This document shows, piece after piece, positions 8,253-17,076 of a DNA stretch of 64,000 bases (its first letter is position 1; every line of letters begins with the position of its first letter). The notes beneath the pieces are model-generated. The model was not told the origin of the DNA. It did no database searches and saw only the letters and a program-made list of their open reading frames with translations. Source of the stretch: an uncultured Alphaproteobacteria bacterium (GTDB taxonomy: Bacteria > Pseudomonadota > Alphaproteobacteria > Methylaequorales > Methylaequoraceae); contig CACEWP010000002.1 in NCBI GenBank assembly GCA_902563305.1, forward strand, positions 1 through 64,000. Reading direction: 5' to 3'. The position numbers were made by a program, and so were the translations under genes.

Positions 8253-8666
8253 ATGAAAAAATTACACGAAGATTTCTTTACTGTTTATTATGAAAACACT
8301 GATTCTTCAGGCTTTGTATATCACACTTGTTATTTAAACTTTTGTGAAAGAGCAAGAAGCAACATGATTAATCAAGATTTTCCAAATTTAGCTCAAATGC
8401 TTCTTAATAATTCAAGATTTTTTGTTGTAAAAAAAATTAATGCAAATTTTTTTAAACCATCTTTTTTATTTGATAAGTTAAAAGTTGTAACATTTTTCAA
8501 TGGAAATTCTTATACCTCAATAAATCTTATTCAGAAAATAATAAAAGAAAAAATTGATATATTTGAATTGTCAGTTCAATTAGTGTGGATAAATGGAAAG
8601 GAAAAAAAACCAATAAAAATTCCAATTGATATAATTTCTAGATTTCAATCGATGGAAGTAGTATAA
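8253..8666 (+). CDS. ybgC: YbgC-type acyl-CoA thioesterase (Tol-Pal associated)
   Basis: This is a 137-residue hot-dog-fold protein. The signature YYENTDSSGFVYHTCYLNFCERAR corresponds to the 4-hydroxybenzoyl-CoA-thioesterase/YbgC active-site segment, with Asp in the NTD turn as the catalytic residue. YbgC hydrolyses short acyl-CoA thioesters and is almost always the first gene of tol-pal operons. It sits between ruvB and tolQ with gaps of 4 and 7 bp. Confidence 0.92.
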   Translation: MKKLHEDFFTVYYENTDSSGFVYHTCYLNFCERARSNMINQDFPNLAQMLLNNSRFFVVKKINANFFKPSFLFDKLKVVTFFNGNSYTSINLIQKIIKEKIDIFELSVQLVWINGKEKKPIKIPIDIISRFQSMEVV

Positions 8667-8673
8667 CTTTGTT

Positions 8674-9387
8674 ATGGACGAAACTATTGAAAAGAAAATA
8701 ATAGAAGAATCTTCTGATTTTTCAATCTTTTCCTTATTTTTACAAGCAGACGTAGTCGTAAAAATTGTAATAATTTTGCTCTTAATTTCATCAATTTGGT
8801 CATGGACTATTATTTTTTCAAAATATTCCAACCTTAAAGGTATTTTGATGGAAACAGAAGATTTTGAGGAAAAGTTTTATTCAAGCGAAACCTTAAGTAA
8901 ATTGTCAAAAAGAATTGGTGGTCAACCTACACATCCAATGGAAGCTGTTTTTTTTGCTGCAATGGTTTATTTTGATAGAATTAAAACAGGTTTTTCTAAT
9001 AAAAACTTTGATTTTAAAAAAAGTTTTTGTGAAAACGTTAAAAAAGAGATGGAAATTGTTATAAATAAAGAGCTGACTGGATTAGAGAAGGGATTAAATT
9101 TTCTGGCATCAGTAGGTTCCACAGCTCCATTTATTGGACTTTTTGGAACAGTCTGGGGGATTATGAATAGTTTTACCGCAATTGGTATTTCACAAAACAC
9201 AAGTTTAGCTGTTGTTGCACCTGGAATTGCTGAAGCCTTATTTGCAACTGCACTTGGACTTGTGGCAGCCATTCCAGCTGTATTGTTTTTTAATAAATTT
9301 AATAATATGCTAGAAAGTATTAATAATAAATTAGAGGTTTTTTCAGATGAAATACTGGTAATAATTTCAAAAGAAATTTTTAGGTAA
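8674..9387 (+). CDS. tolQ: Tol-Pal motor subunit TolQ
   Basis: TolQ forms the proton-conducting inner-membrane motor with TolR, energising TolA. The 237-residue protein has a first membrane helix at about residues 25-45 (VVVKIVIILLLISSIWSW), a large cytoplasmic loop, and two C-terminal helices with the MotA/ExbB signature (LNFLASVGSTAPFIGLFGTVWGIM). It lies in ybgC-tolQRAB-pal order. Confidence 0.96.
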   Translation: MDETIEKKIIEESSDFSIFSLFLQADVVVKIVIILLLISSIWSWTIIFSKYSNLKGILMETEDFEEKFYSSETLSKLSKRIGGQPTHPMEAVFFAAMVYFDRIKTGFSNKNFDFKKSFCENVKKEMEIVINKELTGLEKGLNFLASVGSTAPFIGLFGTVWGIMNSFTAIGISQNTSLAVVAPGIAEALFATALGLVAAIPAVLFFNKFNNMLESINNKLEVFSDEILVIISKEIFR

Positions 9388-9394
9388 ATTTGAT

Positions 9395-9796
9395 TTGAAA
9401 AAAAAATATCGTAATAAAAAAGCTATTTCTGAGATAAATGTTACACCATTTGTGGACGTAATGCTTGTTTTGTTAATTATTTTTATGGTAACAGCCCCAT
9501 TGTTGACATCTGGTATAAAAATAAATTTACCTGAAAGTTCATCGATTCTTAAAAACGAAAAGAAAGACCCTGTCACTGTTTCATTAAATTCAAATGGTGA
9601 AATTTTTATTCAAAAGAAAAAATTTTCAAAAGAACAACTTATAATTAAACTTACATTATTAAAAGAGAACAATAAAAATCTAAAAATATATATAAAAGGT
9701 GATAAAAAATTAAATTATGGAAAAGTAATGGAATTAATGAACTTGATAAATAAATCTGGCTTCAAAAAAGTAGCACTTGTGACTAAACTAAAATAG
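9395..9796 (+). CDS. tolR: Tol-Pal motor subunit TolR
   Basis: This ExbD-like protein of 133 residues has a short cytoplasmic tail (AISEINVTPFVDVMLVLLIIFMV). It carries the conserved Asp of the single membrane helix, which is essential for proton flow, and a periplasmic domain. The start codon is TTG at 9395, with a weak AGG upstream in the tolQ stop region. No ATG fits the family N-terminus. It lies 7 bp after tolQ. Confidence 0.95.
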   Translation: MKKKYRNKKAISEINVTPFVDVMLVLLIIFMVTAPLLTSGIKINLPESSSILKNEKKDPVTVSLNSNGEIFIQKKKFSKEQLIIKLTLLKENNKNLKIYIKGDKKLNYGKVMELMNLINKSGFKKVALVTKLK

Positions 9797-9803
9797 ATTT
9801 GAT

Positions 9804-10589
9804 ATGGTTTCAGGCCTCTTTAAGTCTTTTTTTCTCCATTTTCTTATTATAGGGCTGTTCATGTATGGAGCAGAGCTATTTAAACAAAACAAAAGATTTG
9901 AAATAAATGAGATTCCACTTGATATAGTAGACATTTCCGAACAAACCGTAAATAAGATAGAAAATAAAACAAAAAAACAATTACAAAAAAAAGTAAATAA
10001 AAAAAATCAGAGTGGTTTTCAACCTCCAAAAGTTAAATCAAAACCTAAACCTCCAGAATTTAAGATTAAAGAAAAAAAGGTAGAAAGAAAAAAAGAAGAA
10101 AAACTTGAAGATAAAAAAAAAGAAGAAAAACAAAAGAAAAGAGTTGATAATATTTTAAAGTCAATCGAAAAAATTAAATCTGAGAAGAATAATAAAAAAA
10201 ATGAGAAAAAAAAGGATATAGAAAAAGTTGATGATACAAAAGTTGAGGACGACGTTAAAGTTGCTAAACTTGGAGAAAAGTTGACAATTTCAGAAAAAGA
10301 TGCGATCAGGCGACAATTTTATAGATGTTGGATTGTTCCTGCAGGAGCTAAGAATATTCAGGATTACAAGGTCTCAATTAAATTGACATTAAATAAAGAC
10401 GGTGAAGTTATAAATTCAAAAATTTTAAATAAAGTTAAGATGAACAATTCATTCTTCAGAACCCTTGCAGAAAGTGCTGTAAGAGCGGTAAATCATCCAG
10501 ATTGTAAAAAATTGAAGGTACCAAAAAAAAAATATGAAACTTGGAAGGAAACAATTTTAGATTTTGATCCTTCAGTAATGATTAATTAG
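9804..10589 (+). CDS. tolA: Tol-Pal energy transducer TolA
   Basis: TolA spans the periplasm from TolQR to TolB-Pal. The 261-residue protein has an N-terminal membrane anchor (LFKSFFLHFLIIGLFMYG), then a long Lys/Glu-rich helical arm (about residues 50-150), and a C-terminal TonB/TolA fold (DAIRRQFYRCWIVPAGAKN, YKVSIKLTLNKDGEV). The arm is shorter than in enterics, which is common in alphaproteobacteria. The gap to tolB is 47 bp. Confidence 0.93.
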   Translation: MVSGLFKSFFLHFLIIGLFMYGAELFKQNKRFEINEIPLDIVDISEQTVNKIENKTKKQLQKKVNKKNQSGFQPPKVKSKPKPPEFKIKEKKVERKKEEKLEDKKKEEKQKKRVDNILKSIEKIKSEKNNKKNEKKKDIEKVDDTKVEDDVKVAKLGEKLTISEKDAIRRQFYRCWIVPAGAKNIQDYKVSIKLTLNKDGEVINSKILNKVKMNNSFFRTLAESAVRAVNHPDCKKLKVPKKKYETWKETILDFDPSVMIN

Positions 10590-10636
10590 ACAAATTTGCT
10601 TTCTAATAATAAATTCTCTAAGATATTTAAAATGTT

Positions 10637-11938
10637 ATGAAATACTTTTTACTATTCTTAATAATATTTCCTCTCTCAATTCATGCTGAGTTAAGGATTG
10701 ATATTACCCAAGGTAATATGGATCCAATTCCTGTTGCAATTTTAGAATTTAATTCAAACGATACAGAATCCAAAGAAATCTCTTCTAATATTAATAGTGT
10801 AATATCTAATAATCTTCAAAGATCTGGTCTTTTTTCAGTGCTACCCCGAAAACTTTTTTTTAATGTTTCCATTCCGTTTGAAAAGAAACCAACTTTCTCT
10901 GACTGGAAAATAACAACAGCTCAGGGTTTGGTACACGGAAAATTAAATTTGAAAAACGAAAAATTAGACATTGAATTTAGGCTTTGGGATATTTTATCAC
11001 AAAAACAAATGGTAGCTCAGAAATTAACTACGGAAAAAAGCAATTGGAGAAGAATAGCTCACGTTATTTCAGATATAATTTATGAAAGAATTACTGGTGA
11101 ATCAGGATACTTTGATAGTAGAGTAGTTTATATTTCTGAATCAGGTCCTAAGAGTAATAGAAAAAAAAGATTAGCAATTATAGACCAGGATGGTGCAAAC
11201 CATAAATTTCTTACTGACGGATCTTATTTGGCTTTGACACCCCGATTTTCTCCGGCTGCGCAAGAGGTCGCTTATCTATCTTATAACAAAAGAATTCCAA
11301 GAATTTTTCTTCTTGATTTAAATACAGGTTCACAAAAAGTTCTAGGAGATTTTCCTGGGATGACCTTTAGTCCTCGATATTCTCCTGATGGAAAAAAACT
11401 AGTAATGAGTTTAGCTAAAAATGGAAATACAGATATATATGAAATGAATTTAAGTAATTTAAAAATCGAGAGGTTAACTTCTTATGATGGAATAGATACA
11501 GCTCCGTCATATTCTCCAGATGGAGATTTTATTACATTTGAATCGGATAGAAGTGGAAGTCAAAAGATTTACATTATGAATTTAAAAACAAAAAAAGTAA
11601 AAAGAATAAGTTTTGGTAAAGGTAAATACGCTACTCCAGTTTGGTCTCCAAGAGGAGATCTAATTGCTTTTACTAAACTTCTTAATGGTGAGTTTTATAT
11701 TGGAGTTATGTATACTGACGGAAAAGGTGAGAGGGTAGTATATAAGTCTTATCTTGTTGAAGGTCCTTCCTGGTCTCCAAACGGCAGAGTTATTTCATTT
11801 TATAGTCAAGACAAATTATCAGGTGGAAAAATAACTAATCCAAAAATAAAAATGGTTGATCTTACTGGAATAAATTTAAGAGAGCTTGTTACTCCTTCAG
11901 ATGCGTCGGATCCTGCATGGTCAGGTTTGTTGCCCTAG
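10637..11938 (+). CDS. tolB: Tol-Pal periplasmic protein TolB
   Basis: The product is a 433-residue periplasmic protein with a cleavable signal peptide (MKYFLLFLIIFPLSIHAE). An N-terminal anticodon-binding-like domain is followed by a six-bladed beta propeller with repeated sites such as FSPRYSPDGKKL, APSYSPDGDFI, TPVWSPRGDLI and GPSWSPNGRVI. It docks Pal and TolA during outer-membrane constriction. Unusually, a 397-bp interval rather than a short gap separates it from pal. Confidence 0.96.
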   Translation: MKYFLLFLIIFPLSIHAELRIDITQGNMDPIPVAILEFNSNDTESKEISSNINSVISNNLQRSGLFSVLPRKLFFNVSIPFEKKPTFSDWKITTAQGLVHGKLNLKNEKLDIEFRLWDILSQKQMVAQKLTTEKSNWRRIAHVISDIIYERITGESGYFDSRVVYISESGPKSNRKKRLAIIDQDGANHKFLTDGSYLALTPRFSPAAQEVAYLSYNKRIPRIFLLDLNTGSQKVLGDFPGMTFSPRYSPDGKKLVMSLAKNGNTDIYEMNLSNLKIERLTSYDGIDTAPSYSPDGDFITFESDRSGSQKIYIMNLKTKKVKRISFGKGKYATPVWSPRGDLIAFTKLLNGEFYIGVMYTDGKGERVVYKSYLVEGPSWSPNGRVISFYSQDKLSGGKITNPKIKMVDLTGINLRELVTPSDASDPAWSGLLP

Positions 11939-11965
11939 GTTTGTAAAAAAAAAAGCTAGTTGTGA

Positions 11966-11995
11966 TTGACTTATGCATTGTCAAAATGTAAAACT
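11966..11995 (+). promoter_or_regulatory. Sigma70-like promoter / duplicated 30-mer, copy 1
   Basis: TTGACT (11966-11971) and TAAAAC are separated by 17 bp, inside a 30-base element that closely matches one upstream of pal at 12262-12291. The two share TTGACTTAT at the left, CAAA in the middle and TGTAAAACT at the right, at identical spacing. It lies 33 bp before the small lipoprotein ATG. Promoter function is inferred from consensus and position. The shared element could also be an operator. Confidence 0.5.
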
Positions 11996-12027
11996 GTACT
12001 AAGTTTAATTTTAAAGGTACTCAAAAT

Positions 12028-12201
12028 ATGAAAATCAAATTCTTCACTCTACTAATACTTGCTCTATTTGTTTCTAGTTGTGCTCAAGATCAATACGTAG
12101 GGAGCGATAGCCTTATTATTGATGATTCTTTCCAAGCAATTCCAACGCACGATTCTGTAGACTGCTTTGGCTCATGCACAGTTAAGATCTATAATAGATA
12201 A
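12028..12201 (+). CDS. Small lipoprotein between tolB and pal (absent from ORF track)
   Basis: This 57-codon ORF (MKIKFFTLLILALFVSSC...) has a textbook lipoprotein signal: two lysines, a hydrophobic core and the lipobox FVSSC, with the lipidated Cys at about residue 18. The mature part is about 40 residues, acidic, and contains a C-x3-C pair (DCFGSC). AAAGG lies 10 bp upstream of the ATG, and a promoter-like element precedes it. I know of no named family. Its placement inside the Tol-Pal operon suggests an envelope role, which is inference only. Confidence 0.7.
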   Translation: MKIKFFTLLILALFVSSCAQDQYVGSDSLIIDDSFQAIPTHDSVDCFGSCTVKIYNR

Positions 12202-12250
12202 ACATACCGATTTCTCGAAAATTGACTTTCTTTATAATATTTCTTAATTG

Positions 12251-12298
12251 AACCTTAACCGTTGACTTATTATTGCGCAAATTGTAAAACTTAAGGTT
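12251..12298 (+). promoter_or_regulatory. pal promoter region: 30-mer copy 2 framed by an inverted repeat
   Basis: TTGACT (12262-12267), 17 bp and TAAAAC lie inside the second copy of the 30-mer seen before the small lipoprotein gene. A perfect 8-base inverted repeat, AACCTTAA (12251-12258) and TTAAGGTT (12291-12298), frames the element. TATAAT at 12298-12303 is an alternative -10, with TTGCGC at 19 bp. The inverted repeat could be an operator or a cruciform; copy 1 lacks it. Expression of pal separately from tolQRAB is the likely purpose. Confidence 0.5.
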
Positions 12299-12335
12299 AT
12301 AATACTAAAAATAATAACGTAAGGATTATATAGTT

Positions 12336-12821
12336 ATGAAAAAAAAATACTTGTCTTTATTTTTCGCAGGGATCTTAATGATCTCGGGTTGCGAAACTAT
12401 AGGTGGTTCTTCCGGAGCAGGAAGCACACCAGGATATGAATACGGTGACTCAAAGCAAGCTAATTTGCAAGCTTATCTTCAAAATGAGATAGGTGATAGA
12501 GTTTATTTTGAGACCGACAAACACAATATTTCCTCTGCCTCGGCATATGTTCTTGAGTCTCAGGCTAATTGGCTTAAATCAACTCCAGGTTTTCAATTGT
12601 TAATTGAAGGTCACTGCGATGAAAGAGGCACAAGAGAATATAACCTAGCACTTGGTGAAAGAAGAGGAAACTCTGTTAAAGAATTTTTAACCTCTCTTGG
12701 TGTTGATGCTGGAAGATTGACTGTGATCAGTTATGGAAAAGAACGCCCTGCTGCAGAAGGCAGCACATCTGAAGCATGGGCTGAAAACAGGAGAGCAGTT
12801 CTAGTCGTAAGTGGTAACTAG
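12336..12821 (+). CDS. pal: Peptidoglycan-associated lipoprotein Pal
   Basis: Pal anchors the outer membrane to peptidoglycan and is moved by Tol during division. The 161-residue protein has a lipoprotein signal ending in LMISGC, a short linker, and an OmpA-like domain with VYFETDKHNIS, LLIEGHCDERGTREYNLALGERR and NRRAVLVV (meso-DAP binding). AAGGA precedes the ATG. Codons appear less AT-biased than in neighbours, consistent with high expression. An intrinsic terminator follows. Confidence 0.97.
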   Translation: MKKKYLSLFFAGILMISGCETIGGSSGAGSTPGYEYGDSKQANLQAYLQNEIGDRVYFETDKHNISSASAYVLESQANWLKSTPGFQLLIEGHCDERGTREYNLALGERRGNSVKEFLTSLGVDAGRLTVISYGKERPAAEGSTSEAWAENRRAVLVVSGN

Positions 12822-12849
12822 AAGTAATGAATCCTTACTAATTAAAATT

Positions 12850-12877
12850 AGGGCTATACTTTTAGCCCTTTTTTTTT
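12850..12877 (+). terminator. Intrinsic terminator after pal, running into the cpoB start codon
   Basis: GGGCTA (12851-12856) pairs with TAGCCC (12863-12868) across a 6-base loop, with one more A-T pair, followed by nine Ts. The next bases are the ATG of cpoB at 12878. This is a canonical Rho-independent terminator. Its position means cpoB is either expressed by read-through or starts from RNA made past the U-tract; no Shine-Dalgarno sequence remains for cpoB. Confidence 0.85.
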
Positions 12878-13780
12878 ATGAATAAATTAAAAATAAAACC
12901 TCTTGGCCTTCTCTTAGCTTTTCAACTCATTTTCTCGAATATCTACTCACAAGATTTAGACGTTGACGAACTTTTAGAAAGATTAGATAGAATCGAAAAG
13001 AACATATCAGATATTCAAAAAGGGAGGTTTGATGAAGTAGAAAAATCTCTTTCTTCTGGATATATTTCTAGAAATGAATCAAAATTAGGAGATTTTGAAA
13101 CAAAAATTAGAACTAACTTTGGTTTGGTAGAGGAGTCTAATAATCAAATAAAAAATATTGAAGAAAAATTGAATCTTATTGATAAAGATTTACAATCTCG
13201 AATTAAAAAATTAGAAAATGAAATCAAAAAATTAATAAAGTTACAATCGTCGAATAAAGAGTCTACGAAAAAAAAAACATTTCTTGAAAACATTCCTAAG
13301 AATGAAAATTTAGCAAACCCAAAGATTAAGATAGGAGAAGATAAGAAGGTTATGTCAGAATTGTCAAAAGGAAAAAACGAATTGAATGAGGATCAAATTA
13401 AGAAAAAATATGAAAATGCAATCAAACTTCTTTGGGCTAATAAGTATGAAGAGGCTGAGAAACAGCTAATTCAATTAAAAAGCATTCAACCTGAAGATTT
13501 AATGCCAAATATCCAATATTGGTTGGGTGAAGTATATTATGCTAAGAAAAATTTTCAACAAGCTGTTATTGAGTTTGGTGAAGGTTTTCAAAACTATCCA
13601 GATTCCATAAAAGGTCCAGATAATCTTCTGAAACTTGGATTGTCCTTTTCAAATCTAAATAAAAAGAATGAAGCTTGTAGTGCGTTTTTTGAACTAGAAG
13701 TAAAATACAAAAATTCAGGTAAAAACGTTCTTGAAAGGTCGCAAGAAGAAAGAAAAAAATTAAATTGTCCTAAAGAATAA
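12878..13780 (+). CDS. cpoB: Tol-Pal coordinator CpoB/YbgF
   Basis: The product is a 300-residue periplasmic protein with a signal peptide (GLLLAFQLIFSNIYSQ), an N-terminal trimeric coiled coil (DELLERLDRIEKNISDIQ) and C-terminal TPR repeats from about residue 170 (KYENAIKLLWANKYEEAEK, ...YWLGEVYYAKKNFQQAV). CpoB couples Tol-Pal to peptidoglycan synthesis at the septum. It starts directly on the U-tract of the pal terminator, with no ribosome-binding site. Confidence 0.92.
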   Translation: MNKLKIKPLGLLLAFQLIFSNIYSQDLDVDELLERLDRIEKNISDIQKGRFDEVEKSLSSGYISRNESKLGDFETKIRTNFGLVEESNNQIKNIEEKLNLIDKDLQSRIKKLENEIKKLIKLQSSNKESTKKKTFLENIPKNENLANPKIKIGEDKKVMSELSKGKNELNEDQIKKKYENAIKLLWANKYEEAEKQLIQLKSIQPEDLMPNIQYWLGEVYYAKKNFQQAVIEFGEGFQNYPDSIKGPDNLLKLGLSFSNLNKKNEACSAFFELEVKYKNSGKNVLERSQEERKKLNCPKE

Positions 13781-13789
13781 AGTCTAATA

Positions 13790-15091
13790 ATGAGTCAACC
13801 ACTTACACACTCTGAATTTTCATCAATAATGTCTAATCATTTTTTTCTTTTAGAAAAAAAACCTCATGTGGCATTGAGCTTTTCTGGAGGCTCAGATAGT
13901 TTGGCACTTTTAATTTTATTGAATAGTTGGATTAAAAAAAGAGATGGAATTCTTACTTTAATCCATTTCAACCATAAACTAAGAAAAGAATCGTATCTTG
14001 AAGCTGTTTTTACAAAAAAACTTAGTAAAAAGTTTAATCTTAATTTTAAAATCTTGAATTGGGATAATGAAAAACCAAAAAGTGCAATAATGTTCAAAGC
14101 CAGACATTTAAGGTATAAAAAAATCATTGATTTTTGCAAGAAAGAAAAAATTATTACTCTTATGACAGCTCACCATCACAACGATTCACTTGAAACTTAT
14201 TTGATGAGAAAAGAAAGAAAATTTTCAACACTTGGCTTAGCAGGTATTCCAACAAGGAACAATAGGGATAACGTCCAGATTCTTAGACCACTAATAAATA
14301 TTGGTAAGGAAAGATTAATTAAGACATGCAACAAATATAAATATAAATGGATAGAAGACTCTAGCAACAAAAATCATAGATTTGAAAGAATTAGAATAAG
14401 AAATTCAATAACAAATTTTTCCAAAAAGGAAAAATCCAAAATAATCAATGATTTTAATAAATGTAAAAAAGCAAACTACGGCATTGAGAGAAAAATTGGA
14501 GAGTTTTTTGTTGATAATCTCAAATTTCAAAATTTTGGAGAATTTCTAGTGGATAAACAGAAGTTTCTAGATGAACCTAAATCTAACCAAATAGAGATTA
14601 TGAAAAGAATCTTAGTCACATGTTCAGGAGGTGTTTACCCTCCTCGGACTCGGTCAATTACGTTAATGTTAAAGCAAATTGAGAAATTAAAGAGATTGAA
14701 TTTTACAATTAATTCATGTGTTATAGAATTAAATAAAAAAAGTATACATTTTTTTAGAGAATATCAAAAAATAAAAAGAGAAATCAAAAAAGAAACAATA
14801 GTAAGGAAAGGGACTCCACTTCTTTGGGATGATAGATTTGAGATTAAGTCTATGCTGAGTGATTTAAAATGCTTTATTTTTGATGATTCAATCTGGATAA
14901 AAATAAAAAAAGATTTTAATTTTATAAGATTAAATAAGAAAATAAATTATAGAATCCTTAAAACGTTGCCCGTTTTACAAATAAAAAGAAAAATAATGAT
15001 CCCTTTTTTATCAGATGAAAAAGAAATGTTATCAAATGGTGTATCTGTTATATTTAGTCCAAAAATACCATTAACAAAAAAAAATTTTTAA
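13790..15091 (+). CDS. tilS: tRNA(Ile)-lysidine synthetase
   Basis: TilS converts the CAU anticodon of a minor tRNA-Ile to lysidine-AU, so that it reads AUA, a frequent codon in such an AT-rich genome. The N-terminal N-type ATP pyrophosphatase motif is SFSGGSDSLAL (about residues 29-39), followed by HFNHKLR and TAHHHNDSLETYLMR. The C-terminal half is lysine-rich and divergent. The 433-residue length is normal. The position between ybgF/cpoB and ftsH is the alphaproteobacterial order. Confidence 0.94.
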   Translation: MSQPLTHSEFSSIMSNHFFLLEKKPHVALSFSGGSDSLALLILLNSWIKKRDGILTLIHFNHKLRKESYLEAVFTKKLSKKFNLNFKILNWDNEKPKSAIMFKARHLRYKKIIDFCKKEKIITLMTAHHHNDSLETYLMRKERKFSTLGLAGIPTRNNRDNVQILRPLINIGKERLIKTCNKYKYKWIEDSSNKNHRFERIRIRNSITNFSKKEKSKIINDFNKCKKANYGIERKIGEFFVDNLKFQNFGEFLVDKQKFLDEPKSNQIEIMKRILVTCSGGVYPPRTRSITLMLKQIEKLKRLNFTINSCVIELNKKSIHFFREYQKIKREIKKETIVRKGTPLLWDDRFEIKSMLSDLKCFIFDDSIWIKIKKDFNFIRLNKKINYRILKTLPVLQIKRKIMIPFLSDEKEMLSNGVSVIFSPKIPLTKKNF

Positions 15092-15133
15092 ATATTAATT
15101 GAGATTAAAATATATATAATTATATCATATTAG

Positions 15134-17065
15134 ATGAATAATAATCTTTTAAAAAATCTAGCTATCTGGTTACTTATTGGGTTTCTGGTCTTCCTCATCA
15201 TTGATTTTTATAAAGCTAACGATGTTTCTCAAAGAACATCTCCTATTTCCTACTCAAATTTTCTCACAGAAATCAAAAATGGAAATGTTTCCAGGGTTGA
15301 TATTAGAGGTAATAACATAAAAGGTGAATACACGAATGGTTCATTTTTTTCAACTTATGCACCGAATGACATGAATTTAATCGAAAAGTTAGAAAAAAAT
15401 AATGTTGAGATAAATGCTTTACCACTAGATAAAGGATCACCTGGTTTAATTGATATCTTAATATCTTGGTTCCCCATGTTGCTTCTGATTGGTGTTTGGA
15501 TATTCTTTATGAGGCAAATGCAGTCAGGAAGCGGGAGAGCAATGGGTTTTGGTAAATCAAGGGCAAAACTATTAAATGAAAACAAAGATAAAGTTACTTT
15601 TACAGATGTGGCTGGTATAGACGAGGCTAAGGCTGAATTAGAAGAAATAGTAGAATTTCTTAAAGATCCAACAAAATTTCAAAGACTTGGAGGAAAAATA
15701 CCTAAAGGTGCTCTTTTGGTTGGACCGCCTGGAACTGGAAAAACACTTCTAGCAAGAGCAATTGCCGGGGAAGCTAACGTTCCTTTCTTTTCAATTTCGG
15801 GATCGGATTTCGTTGAAATGTTTGTTGGTGTTGGTGCAAGTCGAGTCAGAGATATGTTTGAACAAGGTAGGAAAAATGCGCCTTGTATAATTTTTATTGA
15901 CGAGATAGATGCAGTTGGAAGACATAGAGGTGCCGGATTAGGAGGTGGTAACGATGAAAGAGAACAAACTCTGAACCAACTTTTAGTTGAAATGGATGGA
16001 TTTGATTCAACCCAGGGAGTAATTTTAATAGCCGCAACAAACCGACCTGATGTTTTAGATCCTGCTCTTCTACGACCTGGAAGATTTGATAGACAAGTTG
16101 TTGTTCCTAACCCAGACATTACCGGTAGAACAAAAATTTTAGAGGTACATACAAGAAAATTGGCTTTAGCTCCAGACGTTGATATTAAAGTTATTGCAAG
16201 AGGAACACCAGGCTTTTCGGGTGCAGATCTTGCAAATTTATCAAATGAAGCTGCTCTTTTGGCAGCAAGAAGAAATAAAAGGCTAGTTACGATGTTAGAT
16301 TTTGAAGATGCTAAAGATAAGGTCATGATGGGTGCAGAAAGAAGGTCAATGGTAATGACTATAAAAGAGAAAGAGTTAACAGCCTATCACGAAGCAGGAC
16401 ACGCACTTGTTGGAATATTCACACCTGGAAATGATCCACTACACAAAGTTACGATCATCCCCCGAGGAAGAGCTTTAGGAGTCACGATGAACCTTCCAGA
16501 AAGAGATAAATATTCCGAAACTAAGTCTGAAATGAAGGCCAAGCTCGCCATGATATTTGGTGGAAGAGTTGCTGAGGAATTAATCTTTGGTAAGGACCAT
16601 ATAACTTCAGGCGCATCTAATGATATTTTACAAGCTACTCAAAGAGCAAGAGCAATGGTCGTTGAATGGGGTATGAGTGATATTCTTGGTCCTTTAAGAT
16701 ACTCAGAAAATGAAGAAGACGTCTTTCTTGGAAGATCTGTTACACAAAGAAAGAGTATGTCAGATGAGACAGCAAAATTAATCGACCAAGAAATTAGAAA
16801 ACTTATTGATAACGCTGAATCTCATGCAAGAAAAACCTTAAAGAAAAATATTAAACATCTTCATAACCTTGCAAAAGCATTACTCGAGTATGAAACATTA
16901 TCAGGTGACGAAGTTAAGGAGTTAATAAGCAAGGGCAAATTTAAAATTAAAAAAGGATCCGATGATACACCTCAGAATAGAAAAACTTCAATACCGTTAG
17001 GAGGACGTAAAGAAGTTAAAAAAAGAAGGAATCTAGGTCTCAACCCCAATCCCGCAGCAACTTAA
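15134..17065 (+). CDS. ftsH: Membrane-anchored ATP-dependent zinc protease FtsH
   Basis: FtsH degrades misfolded membrane proteins and regulators, including RpoH (gene at 27452) in other bacteria. The 643-residue protein has two membrane helices (about 9-27 and 110-127) around a periplasmic domain. It has Walker A GPPGTGKT, Walker [13 protein letters not shown], the second region of homology ([20 protein letters not shown]) and the zinc site HEAGH. The order tilS-ftsH-folP-glmM is conserved. Confidence 0.98.
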   Translation: MNNNLLKNLAIWLLIGFLVFLIIDFYKANDVSQRTSPISYSNFLTEIKNGNVSRVDIRGNNIKGEYTNGSFFSTYAPNDMNLIEKLEKNNVEINALPLDKGSPGLIDILISWFPMLLLIGVWIFFMRQMQSGSGRAMGFGKSRAKLLNENKDKVTFTDVAGIDEAKAELEEIVEFLKDPTKFQRLGGKIPKGALLVGPPGTGKTLLARAIAGEANVPFFSISGSDFVEMFVGVGASRVRDMFEQGRKNAPCIIFIDEIDAVGRHRGAGLGGGNDEREQTLNQLLVEMDGFDSTQGVILIAATNRPDVLDPALLRPGRFDRQVVVPNPDITGRTKILEVHTRKLALAPDVDIKVIARGTPGFSGADLANLSNEAALLAARRNKRLVTMLDFEDAKDKVMMGAERRSMVMTIKEKELTAYHEAGHALVGIFTPGNDPLHKVTIIPRGRALGVTMNLPERDKYSETKSEMKAKLAMIFGGRVAEELIFGKDHITSGASNDILQATQRARAMVVEWGMSDILGPLRYSENEEDVFLGRSVTQRKSMSDETAKLIDQEIRKLIDNAESHARKTLKKNIKHLHNLAKALLEYETLSGDEVKELISKGKFKIKKGSDDTPQNRKTSIPLGGRKEVKKRRNLGLNPNPAAT

Positions 17066-17076
17066 TAAATATATAG

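Noticed and set aside
15679-16326. 215-aa minus-strand ORF inside ftsH
   Set aside because: It is a shadow of ftsH: no family resemblance, and its composition reflects the antisense of conserved AAA+ codons.
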